Source of the DNA: Flavobacteriaceae bacterium
GTDB taxonomy: Bacteria > Bacteroidota > Bacteroidia > Flavobacteriales > Flavobacteriaceae
Direction: 5' to 3'
NCBI GenBank assembly: GCA_002729755.1
Contig: PBYT01000013.1
Location: 9,836 to 22,447 of the forward strand
DNA: 12,612 nt
Part shown: positions 6,672 through 12,612 of the stretch, piece after piece
How the letters are laid out: each line of letters starts with the position of its first letter
How positions within the stretch are numbered: the stretch's first letter is position 1
Made by a program: the position numbers and the translations under genes
Notes under the pieces: generated by a model
What the model was told of the DNA's origin: nothing
Seen by the model: the letters and a program-made list of their open reading frames with translations, nothing else
The model's database searches: none

Positions 6672-6731
6672 ATGAAAAAAGTACTAGTAACAGGAGGTGC
6701 AGGCTTTATTGGCACTCATTTAATTCTATGA
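6672..6731 (+). pseudogene. 19-codon N-terminal stump of an NAD-dependent epimerase/dehydratase (GalE/RmlB type)
   Basis: ATG at 6672 opens MKKVLVTGGAGFIGTHLIL, then TGA. This is the first beta-strand and dinucleotide-binding loop (G8-x-x-G11-x-x-G14) of extended short-chain dehydrogenases such as UDP-glucose 4-epimerase or dTDP-glucose dehydratase, which are normally 300 residues or more. Nothing of the rest is present: the TGA overlaps the recX ATG, and the recX reading takes over at once. The stump therefore cannot fold or act as an enzyme. The best reading is an internal deletion that removed the body of the gene with its breakpoint at the recX start. A retained leader peptide coupling translation into recX, or an assembly join, are the alternatives. 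Confidence 0.75.
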
Positions 6732-7180
6732 ATAATTCCATAAGGAAAAAAATTGAGTTCTATTGCGCTTATCAGGAAAGGTGCCATATGGAAGTAAATA
6801 AAAAATTAAATAAACTTGGGGTATATGGTGATGAGATAGACAAATATCTTAGTCATTTAATAGATAAGAACTTTTTAAACGAAACAAGATTTTCTGAAAA
6901 TTATGTTAGAGGGAAATTTAATAATAATGATTGGGGGAAAATTAAAATAATCCAAGAATTAAAATCAAGAAAAATATCCACTTGGAATATAAATAATGCA
7001 TTATCTGAAATATGTGATGAAGATTATTTAAAAAAGATAAGGGGCTTATCAATAAAAATAATTAAAGAAAACAGTGGCATACCGAAAGAAAAGATAAAAG
7101 AGAAAATTTTAAATAAATTACAATATAAAGGGTGGGAGAAAGAATTAATTTTCAAAGAAATAAATACACTAATCAATTAA
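6728..7180 (+). CDS. recX: Regulatory protein RecX
   Basis: This 150-residue, lysine-rich protein carries the RecX family features. The opening helix 'IEFYCAYQERCHMEVNKKL' is the flavobacterial hallmark. The next repeat is 'YLSHLIDKNFLNETRFSENYVRGK', then 'WGKIKIIQELKSRKIS', and finally the third repeat 'KILNKLQYKGWEKELIFKEI'. RecX binds RecA filaments and restrains recombination and SOS induction. The length is normal and the N-terminus only slightly short compared with relatives, so the ATG at 6728 is acceptable. That ATG shares bases with the TGA of the epimerase stump (ATGA), which suggests translational coupling. At its 3' end it overlaps the convergent atpC by 12 bases. recA is not in the window. 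Confidence 0.92.
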   Translation: MNNSIRKKIEFYCAYQERCHMEVNKKLNKLGVYGDEIDKYLSHLIDKNFLNETRFSENYVRGKFNNNDWGKIKIIQELKSRKISTWNINNALSEICDEDYLKKIRGLSIKIIKENSGIPKEKIKEKILNKLQYKGWEKELIFKEINTLIN

Positions 7181-7444
7181 TAAGGTTACATTATTATTAC
7201 TCATTTCTACCGTTCCAGAATTTATCTCCAAAGAAGTTTCTTTATCTGAAATATCAAAATGACTTTTAACTTCCTTATCTATAGTTAGCTTTCCCTGTAT
7301 TATTACTTTACCTTTTTTAAGCGTTGATACAATAGGTGCATGATTATCTAATACCTGAAAATCTCCATATGAACCAGGAAAAGAGATTGACTTAACTTCG
7401 CCTTTGTAAAGTATAGCTCCAGGTGAAATAATTTCTAAATACAT
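7169..7444 (-). CDS. atpC: F1F0 ATP synthase epsilon subunit, short form
   Basis: This 91-residue protein matches the N-terminal beta-sandwich of F1 epsilon: 'MYLEIISPGAILYKGEVKSISFPG' over the first strands, then 'GDFQVLDNHAPIVSTLKKGKV' with the signature NHAP. The C-terminal two-helix arm, which in E. coli brings epsilon to about 138 residues and inhibits ATP hydrolysis, is absent. Short epsilons of about 90 residues are usual in Bacteroidota, so this is not a truncation. The subunit joins the gamma stalk to the c-ring. It directly follows atpD with no gap (atpD stop, then the atpC ATG) and converges on recX with a 12-base overlap. Confidence 0.96.
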   Translation of the reverse strand: MYLEIISPGAILYKGEVKSISFPGSYGDFQVLDNHAPIVSTLKKGKVIIQGKLTIDKEVKSHFDISDKETSLEINSGTVEMSNNNVTLLID

Positions 7445-8959
7445 TTATTTTCCTTCAGATAACATTTTCTCTCCTTCTTCAATTGCTTCTTCAATATTTC
7501 CTTTTAAATTAAAAGCTGCTACAGGGAGATGATCTAACTCTCCATCCATTATCATGTTAAAACCTTTAATAGTATCTTTTATATCAACTAAAGCTCCGGG
7601 AGTTCCTGTGAATTGTTCTGCAACATGAAATGGTTGAGAAAGAAAACGCTGTACTCTTCTTGCTCTACCTACAGCAAGCTTATCTTCTTCAGAAAGTTCT
7701 TCCATACCTAAAATTGCAATTATATCTTGAAGCTCTTTATATTTTTGCAATAACGCCTTAACTCTTTGCGCACAATTATAATGTTCATCTCCCAATATTT
7801 CAGGTGTAAGAATTCTAGAAGTTGAATCAAGTGGATCTACAGCAGGATATATTCCAAGTTCTGAAATCTTTCTTGACAATACAGTTGTAGCATCTAAGTG
7901 AGTAAAAGTAGTAGCCGGTGCAGGATCTGTTAGGTCATCAGCAGGAACATAGACTGCTTGAACTGATGTAATTGAGCCCTTCTTTGTAGAAGTAATTCTC
8001 TCTTGCATTGTTCCCATTTCAGTAGCCAATGTAGGTTGATATCCAACAGCTGAAGGCATCCTTCCAAGAAGAGCAGATACCTCTGAACCTGCCTGTGTAA
8101 ACCTAAATATATTATCTATAAAGAAAAGAACGTCTTTACCTTGACCATCTGCACCTCCATCTCTAAAATATTCTGCAACAGTAAGTCCTGAAAGGGCAAC
8201 TCTTGCTCTTGCGCCAGGAGGCTCATTCATCTGCCCAAAAACAAATGTTGCTTTTGAATCTAAAAGGGCCTTTTTATCAACTTTACTTAAATCCCAATCT
8301 CCTTTTTCCATTGACTTAAGAAACTTATCTCCATAATTTATAATCCCTGATTCTATCATTTCTCTTAGCAAGTCGTTTCCTTCTCTTGTTCTTTCTCCAA
8401 CTCCAGCAAATACTGAAAGTCCTCCATGTCCCTTTGCAATATTATTTATTAACTCTTGGATTAATACAGTTTTTCCAACTCCAGCTCCTCCAAAAAGTCC
8501 AATTTTACCACCTTTAGCATAAGGTTCGATTAGATCAACTACTTTTATTCCTGTGAAAAGAACTTCAGTAGAAGTTGATAACTGATCAAAATCAGGAGCC
8601 TTCCTATGAATAGACATCCCATCTTTATCTTTTTTTGGTAAAACTTCCATTCCATCTATTGGATCTCCAACTACATTAAACAATCTCCCATATACTTCTT
8701 TACCTATTGGCATTTTAATAGGGCTACCAGTAGCAACAACTTCAGTACCCCTACTTAATCCATCTGTTGAATCCATGGAAATTGTTCTAACAATATTTTC
8801 CCCAATATGAGACTGTACCTCTAAAATTAATATTGAACCATCATCTCTTGTTATTTCTAAAGAGTCATATATTTCAGGAAGTGTACTATCTTTTGATGAA
8901 AACTCTACGTCTACAACTGCTCCAATAACTTTTGAAACTTTACCAGTATTTTGTGACAT
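7445..8959 (-). CDS. atpD: F1F0 ATP synthase beta subunit
   Basis: This 504-residue protein is the catalytic subunit of the membrane ATP synthase. The N-terminal beta-barrel (~5-85) precedes the nucleotide-binding domain with P-loop GGAGVGKT (157-164) and GERTREGND (188-196). Walker B 'DVLFFIDNIFRF' and the 'ALLGRMPSAVGYQPTL' catch region follow, and the C-terminal helical domain contains 'ILGMEELSEEDK', the DELSEED-loop equivalent. An insertion of roughly 25-30 residues after 'MIESGIINYGDK', before 'FGQMNEPPGAR', makes it longer than the E. coli protein; this insertion is usual in Bacteroidota. All key catalytic motifs are intact. atpD and atpC stand alone here; the remaining atp genes are not in the window, in keeping with the split arrangement of this phylum. 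Confidence 0.98.
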   Translation of the reverse strand: MSQNTGKVSKVIGAVVDVEFSSKDSTLPEIYDSLEITRDDGSILILEVQSHIGENIVRTISMDSTDGLSRGTEVVATGSPIKMPIGKEVYGRLFNVVGDPIDGMEVLPKKDKDGMSIHRKAPDFDQLSTSTEVLFTGIKVVDLIEPYAKGGKIGLFGGAGVGKTVLIQELINNIAKGHGGLSVFAGVGERTREGNDLLREMIESGIINYGDKFLKSMEKGDWDLSKVDKKALLDSKATFVFGQMNEPPGARARVALSGLTVAEYFRDGGADGQGKDVLFFIDNIFRFTQAGSEVSALLGRMPSAVGYQPTLATEMGTMQERITSTKKGSITSVQAVYVPADDLTDPAPATTFTHLDATTVLSRKISELGIYPAVDPLDSTSRILTPEILGDEHYNCAQRVKALLQKYKELQDIIAILGMEELSEEDKLAVGRARRVQRFLSQPFHVAEQFTGTPGALVDIKDTIKGFNMIMDGELDHLPVAAFNLKGNIEEAIEEGEKMLSEGK

Positions 8960-8984
8960 TTTTTAAGATTATAAAATTAAAGTG

Positions 8985-8992
8985 CAAATATA
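8985..8992 (-). promoter_or_regulatory. Candidate -7 promoter element for atpD-atpC
   Basis: Read on the minus strand the bases are TATATTTG, an exact TAnnTTTG match. It is 25 bases upstream of the atpD start, implying a leader of about 20 bases. No clear TTG-type -33 element is seen at the expected distance. Confidence 0.45.
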
Positions 8993-9033
8993 TACCCTAT
9001 CATTAAATATTAAAAGTTAATAGCTATTGATTT

Positions 9034-9048
9034 TTGATAATTTATCAA
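9034..9048. repeat. 15-base palindrome upstream of atpD (candidate operator)
   Basis: TTGATAA, a central T, then TTATCAA form a perfect inverted repeat. It lies about 42 bases upstream of the atpD -7 element, between atpD and the end of the phosphotransferase gene. Neither strand has a T-run after it, so it does not look like a terminator. It may be a binding site or chance in AT-rich DNA. Confidence 0.25.
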
Positions 9049-9076
9049 GATGTAAATTGTATTCATTTTTTTGATT

Positions 9077-10156
9077 TTAAAACAAACATTCAATTTTATT
9101 TTTTTGTATTGATTGTTTAGCCATCTTACCATATGCCTTAACCACTTTATCAAGGTCTTTAAATCTAGTATCTTTAGTTAATCCATTTTTATATCTAAAA
9201 TAAATTTGCTGAACTATTACTGCAATTTTAAACAGTCCATAAGTGAAATAGAAAACTATGTTATCAATTTCATGTCCAAAATTGTTTTGATATAATTTTA
9301 GAATTTCACCTCTTGAGGGATTTCCTTTTTCAGAAGTTATATTTAAATGTATTGATTTTATAAAATCTGGATCATCATTTTGAATCCAATATGCTAAAGA
9401 TGTTCCCAAATCCATAAACGGATCTCCTATTGTTGACATTTCCCAATCTAATACAGAAATAACGTTAAGTGATAAAGGGTCTAACACTAAATTGTCATAT
9501 TTAAAGTCATTATGAATTAATGACTCAAATCTTGATTGTACAATGTTATCATTTAACCACATTATTACAAAGTTAATCTCACTGATTTCCTCTGTTTTAG
9601 AATTAAGATAGCGTTTAGACCATCCTTTAACTTGTCGTGTATTATAACCTTCTGGATTTCCAAAGTCGATTAACCCTGATTCGTTTATATCAATCTTATG
9701 TAGGTCTACAAAAGTTTGAACGAATTCTTTAGATAATCCTATATAATCCGAAGTTTTTTTTATAATACTTTTATAATTAGTCCCTCGTAATATTAATCCC
9801 TCTAATCTTTCCATAATATAAAACTCAGATCCAATAATATCTTCATTCTCACAATAATGAATTGGATTTGGAGATTTATTATAAATCTCTTTTAAGGATG
9901 TTAAAACTTTAAACTCCCTATTCATATCATGTCCTGATTTTATTTTAGCACCATGAGGAGGTCTTCTTAAAACAAAATCTTGATCACCTGATTTAATAAG
10001 ATATGTTAAATTAGAAAAACCCGAAGGAAATTGTAAAATTTTAAAATTATTAGTGTCATAATCAATAAATTTTGACAAATAAGAGTTTAATGATGATTCT
10101 TCAAGTTTTTCATCATCTCTTACATCAACTGCTTTATCAATTAATATTTCTGACAT
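9077..10156 (-). CDS. APH-fold phosphotransferase, ACAD10/11 N-domain / LvaA-like (probable 4-hydroxyacyl-CoA kinase)
   Basis: This complete 359-residue protein has an aminoglycoside-phosphotransferase/choline-kinase fold. The nucleotide-binding lobe has 'FPSGFSNLTYLIKSGDQDFV' (from residue 43) and 'LRRPPHGAKIKSGHDMNREF'. The Arg-Arg-Pro-Pro segment and 'SGHDMNREF' are typical of the subfamily linked to acyl-CoA dehydrogenases rather than of antibiotic kinases. The catalytic loop is H215-N-D217-F-K-Y-D-N222, and the Mg-binding D237-W-E follows in 'VLDWEMSTIGDPFMDLG'. All kinase residues are present. In animal ACAD10/11 and the Pseudomonas levulinate pathway (LvaA), this domain phosphorylates the 4-hydroxyl of 4-hydroxyacyl-CoA. 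Its ATG directly abuts the stop codon of the acyl-CoA dehydrogenase gene, so the two are almost certainly translated together. Confidence 0.88.
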   Translation of the reverse strand: MSEILIDKAVDVRDDEKLEESSLNSYLSKFIDYDTNNFKILQFPSGFSNLTYLIKSGDQDFVLRRPPHGAKIKSGHDMNREFKVLTSLKEIYNKSPNPIHYCENEDIIGSEFYIMERLEGLILRGTNYKSIIKKTSDYIGLSKEFVQTFVDLHKIDINESGLIDFGNPEGYNTRQVKGWSKRYLNSKTEEISEINFVIMWLNDNIVQSRFESLIHNDFKYDNLVLDPLSLNVISVLDWEMSTIGDPFMDLGTSLAYWIQNDDPDFIKSIHLNITSEKGNPSRGEILKLYQNNFGHEIDNIVFYFTYGLFKIAVIVQQIYFRYKNGLTKDTRFKDLDKVVKAYGKMAKQSIQKNKIECLF

Positions 10157-11340
10157 TTATCTATTTTCTCGATAAGGCTTTAATATTCTTCTTGCCAATC
10201 TACTCTTGTGTACCTCGTCAGCTCCATCATAAATTCGAGCAGCTCTTTCATGTCTATAATATGCTGCGAGAATAGTGTCATCTGTTACACCTAATGCGCC
10301 ATGAACCTGAATAGCATAATCCACTACTTTCTGTAATACATTAGCACAATAAAATTTAATAATTGAAATTTCAGATCTTGTTTTATAAGCACCCTGATTA
10401 TCAATTTTTTTGCAGCATCCTGCACTAGAAGTCTAGCAGCATTTATTTCAGCTCTTGATTCTGAAATCCAAGCTTGAATCATTTGTTTATCTCCAAGAAC
10501 TTCTCCTTCAGAAATTTCTCTGGATACAGCCCTTTTACACATAAGGTCGAAAGCTCTCTCACACATTCCAATCCATCTCATGCAATGATGAATTCTTCCA
10601 GGACCAAGTCTCTTTTGGGCTATTGCAAAACCTTCTCCTTCTTCACCTAGAACATTAGATGCAGGGGCCTTTACATTATCAAATTTTATCTCAGCATGAC
10701 TTTCCCATCCACCTCCAGGGTGCCCCATGATGGAAATATTTCTAATGAACTTAACACCTTTTGCTTTAGTAGGAACAATTATTTGGCTTGCTTTTTTATG
10801 CGGATCATTCCCTTCAGGATCAGTAACCAGCATTACAATTGCAAATTCTGCTCCATCGAAACCAGACGCAAACCATTTATGGCCATTTATAATATAGTGA
10901 TCATTTTCTCGTACTGCAACTGTACCCATTTTAACAGGATTTGAACCTGCAAAATCGGGCTCAGTCATAGCAAAACAACTTCTAATTTTACCGTCTAATA
11001 GCGGTTGTAAGTATTGTTCTTTTTGTTCTTCTGATCCACACTCAATTAATATCTCCATATTTCCAGCATCAGGAGCCTGACAATTAAACACGTAAAAGCC
11101 ATATGGACTTGCGCCAATAATTTCGCTGACCTCTCCATGTTGTTCAAGGGTTAATCCCAGTCCCCCATATTCTTTAGAAATTTGCGGCAACCATAATCCT
11201 ATAGATTTTACTTTGTCCCTTAACTCATTCAACTTTGGTAATTTTTCATCCCATTCTGAATTAAGAATCCATGGTTCTAGGGGAAAAAGCTCATCTTCTA
11301 CAAAGCTTTTAATTTTTGATTTTATTTTTTTAAAATTCAT
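10157..11340 (-). CDS. Acyl-CoA dehydrogenase, ACAD11/LvaC-like, reading frame broken by one base at an A7 run
   Basis: The in-frame reading gives 338 residues ending at 10324, but homology stops after residue 312 (...LLVQDAAKK). Moving back one base at the A7 run gives 82 more family-like residues, IDNQGAYKTRSEISIIKFYC onward, including 'VHGALGVTDDTILAAYYRHE' and 'RIYDGADEVHKSRLARRILK'. These end at a TAA at 10157-10159 that touches the next ATG. The restored protein has 394 residues, normal for the family. Domains: N-terminal helical, the FAD/substrate beta domain with 'CFAMTEPDFAGS' (122-133) and 'INGHKWFASG', and the C-terminal helical domain. The catalytic base position is Asp in Y-D-G-A-D-E-V-H and lies only in the shifted part, so the 338-residue form should be inactive. 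A sequencing error, a real mutation, or -1 frameshifting could explain the break. Confidence 0.88.
10405..10411 (-). other. A7 homopolymer in slippery heptamer phase (A AAA AAA) at the frame break of the acyl-CoA dehydrogenase gene
   Basis: On the coding strand the zero frame reads GCA AAA AAA TTG, so the seven A's form an X-XXY-YYZ heptamer in the correct phase. A -1 slip gives GCA AAA AAA ATT GAT and enters the conserved C-terminal frame. One added A through polymerase slippage would do the same. A homopolymer miscount in sequencing is an equally direct explanation. Confidence 0.7.
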
Positions 11341-11373
11341 AAATTATAATATTATTTTTCTAAAATTTTTGGT

Positions 11374-11862
11374 TTACGTTTTTTCTTCAGAACTAGAATA
11401 AACAAGTGAAAGTGTTTCAGCTACACAAACAGGCTTAGTCTCTCCTTTAACTTCAAAAACAATTTTAAGTTTATACTTTACTCCACCCGGTATTTCTTCA
11501 AATTCAATCAAAGAAACTCTTCCTCTAAAATAAGAGTCTGATGGTGTAGCGTTAGGAAACCTAACTTTGTCAAGACCATAGTTTATTGCAAGTTTGATAT
11601 TATTTAACTTGAGTGTTCTAAATGTTATTTGTGATGCGTAGGATAATACTAAGAATCCATGAGCAATTGTTTTTTTGTAAGGTGACTCTTCAGCAGCTCT
11701 TTTTGCATCAAGGTGAATCCACTGAGAATCTTCAGTTACATCTGCAAATGTGTTGATTTTATCTTGAGACATGTAGAGCCAATCTGAAAGACCAATCTCT
11801 TTCCCTTGATATTGTTTTAAATCATTTAGATTGTTTATTGTTGTTGAATATGGTTTATCCAT
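11374..11862 (-). CDS. MaoC-family (R)-specific enoyl-CoA hydratase-like protein
   Basis: This complete 162-residue protein has a single hot-dog domain. The hydratase motif 'FADVTEDSQWIHLDAKRAAE' holds the catalytic Asp (D45) and His (H50) with family spacing. The 'TIAHGFLVLSYASQI' helix follows, and 'LAINYGLDKVRFPNATPSDS' closes the substrate pocket. The N-terminal 25 residues ('NLNDLKQYQGKEIGLSDWLYM') resemble the NodN/MaoC_dehydratas subgroup. The enzyme should add water to trans-2-enoyl-CoA, giving 3-hydroxyacyl-CoA, or do the reverse. It starts 9 bases after the SDR stop and ends 33 bases before the acyl-CoA dehydrogenase start, so it sits inside the same operon. In a 4-hydroxyacyl-CoA pathway it could hydrate the enoyl-CoA released by the dehydrogenase; the true substrate is unproven. 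Confidence 0.9.
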   Translation of the reverse strand: MDKPYSTTINNLNDLKQYQGKEIGLSDWLYMSQDKINTFADVTEDSQWIHLDAKRAAEESPYKKTIAHGFLVLSYASQITFRTLKLNNIKLAINYGLDKVRFPNATPSDSYFRGRVSLIEFEEIPGGVKYKLKIVFEVKGETKPVCVAETLSLVYSSSEEKT

Positions 11863-11871
11863 TTTTTAATT

Positions 11872-12612
11872 TTAATTTATCATATAACCTCCGTCAACAT
11901 TAAAAGTTTCTCCAGTTGTATAACTTGAAGCATTTGAGGCTAAATAAACTGCAATTCCTGAAATTTCATTCGGCTCACCAGCTCTTCTAATTGGAAGATC
12001 CCCTAGCCAAACTTCTAACATTTCTTCATTTTGCCACAAAGCAGAGCTTAATTTAGTTTTTATTAATCCTGGACAGATTGCATTTGATCTAATACCATAT
12101 TTTCCCCATTCTTTGGCTTGAGATTTTGTAAGCATAGTAATTGCTGCTTTACTTACTGAATATATTCCCAGTCCTTTGTCTGGTTTATGACCCTCAACTG
12201 ATGATATATTAATTATTGAACCTGAATTATTTTTTTTCATATGTTCAAATGTCATTTTCGATAATTTAAAAGCTGCCTTAACATTTATATCAATGATTTT
12301 ATCAAAAAGCTGTTCGTCAGCATTCTCTAGACGATCAAAAACTGGATTTATTCCTGCATTATTAACTAATATATCTACTCTTCCATATTTATCTATGGTT
12401 GAATCAACAAGGTTCTGTAGTTGACTTTCATCACCAACATGACAGGCGCATGTTGTTGCATCAAAACCATTTTCTATTATTTTATTTGCAACTTTATCAA
12501 TTGATTCTTGAGATCGACTGCTTACAACTACACTTGCTCCAAACTCTGCTAAAGCTTCAGCAATAGAAGCTCCAATTCCTCTACTTGAACCAGTGATTAT
12601 GGCAACCTTACC
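11872..12612 (-). CDS. Short-chain dehydrogenase/reductase (SDR, FabG-like), N-terminus outside window
   Basis: The frame is open to the window edge, giving 246 residues that begin GKVAIITGSSRGIGASIAEA; only a few N-terminal residues should be missing. Any start placed at the internal ATG at 12255 would be wrong, since it cuts off the cofactor site. Classical SDR motifs are all present: TGxxxGIG cofactor loop (T-G-S-S-R-G-I-G), 'ILVNNAGINP', the catalytic Ser in 'IINISSVEG', Y-x-x-x-K in 'IYSVSKAAI', 'RSNAICPGLIKT', and the C-terminal 'TGETFNVDGGYMIN'. These proteins reduce ketones or oxidise alcohols with NAD(P)(H). As first visible gene of the leftward operon with MaoC, acyl-CoA dehydrogenase and kinase, it might act on a 3- or 4-oxo/hydroxy acyl-CoA; LvaD, the levulinyl-CoA reductase, is an SDR parallel. 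Substrate is not determinable. Confidence 0.92.
   Translation of the reverse strand, partial: GKVAIITGSSRGIGASIAEALAEFGASVVVSSRSQESIDKVANKIIENGFDATTCACHVGDESQLQNLVDSTIDKYGRVDILVNNAGINPVFDRLENADEQLFDKIIDINVKAAFKLSKMTFEHMKKNNSGSIINISSVEGHKPDKGLGIYSVSKAAITMLTKSQAKEWGKYGIRSNAICPGLIKTKLSSALWQNEEMLEVWLGDLPIRRAGEPNEISGIAVYLASNASSYTTGETFNVDGGYMIN

Noticed and set aside
9034..9048. Palindrome as terminator of the phosphotransferase operon
   Set aside because: There is no T-run after it on the minus strand and the loop would be very tight; it is kept only as a possible binding site.
10072..10275. Plus-strand open frame over the kinase start and dehydrogenase end
   Set aside because: It is antisense to the restored C-terminal frame of the acyl-CoA dehydrogenase and the kinase N-terminus.
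10696..11401. Plus-strand open frames at 10696-10944 and 11213-11401
   Set aside because: Both are antisense to clear acyl-CoA dehydrogenase and MaoC coding sequence.
1..12612. CRISPR array, insertion sequence, tRNA or phage/defence module
   Set aside because: No spaced direct repeats, transposase-like frames, terminal inverted repeats, cloverleaf sequences or defence domains were seen; the genes are core or metabolic.

Overview
The window is AT-rich DNA, densely packed with genes, and looks like a chromosome segment of a marine-type Bacteroidota (Flavobacteriia-like) bacterium. Four things point there: a gldE next to ssb; the HU / tiny basic protein / ribonuclease G block; a split atpD-atpC pair with a very short epsilon subunit; and TAnnTTTG-type -7 promoter elements in place of -10/-35 boxes. 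Shine-Dalgarno sequences are largely absent. No CRISPR array, insertion sequence, phage gene, tRNA or rRNA was found, so this is mostly core genome with signs of gene loss.

Layout. 1-555 (+) is the 3' end of a gene for an envelope-type LolA-like domain. It ends in a hairpin terminator that also forms the 3' end of the convergent gene. 575-3221 (-) runs ssb, gldE, then an EamA permease. 3426-5505 (+) runs HU, a 31-residue basic protein (AURKAIP1/mS38-like), then rng, closed by a strong terminator at 5511-5547. 5661-7180 (+) holds a secreted dienelactone-hydrolase-like protein, a 19-codon stump of a nucleotide-sugar epimerase/dehydratase, and recX, whose start overlaps the stump's stop codon. 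recX converges on and overlaps atpC; atpC and atpD (7169-8959, -) encode F1-ATPase epsilon and beta.

9077-12612 (-) is a lipid/acid catabolism operon: SDR oxidoreductase (runs off the window edge), MaoC hydratase, acyl-CoA dehydrogenase (ACAD), APH-type phosphotransferase. Pairing an APH-fold kinase with an ACAD matches ACAD10/11 of animals and LvaA/LvaC of Pseudomonas, which remove a 4-hydroxyl from acyl-CoA by phosphorylation and elimination. The SDR and MaoC could supply the flanking ketone-reduction and hydration steps.

Most worth a second look: (1) the ACAD reading frame breaks at a run of seven A's set exactly as a -1 slippery heptamer, and the downstream frame is intact to a stop that abuts the next start codon; (2) the epimerase stump joined to recX; (3) the apparent absence of mutY and gldD from a locus where flavobacteria normally carry them; (4) the proposed 4-hydroxyacyl-CoA operon; (5) the small basic ribosomal-type protein, easily missed in annotation. 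I see no clearly new defence or mobile system here.
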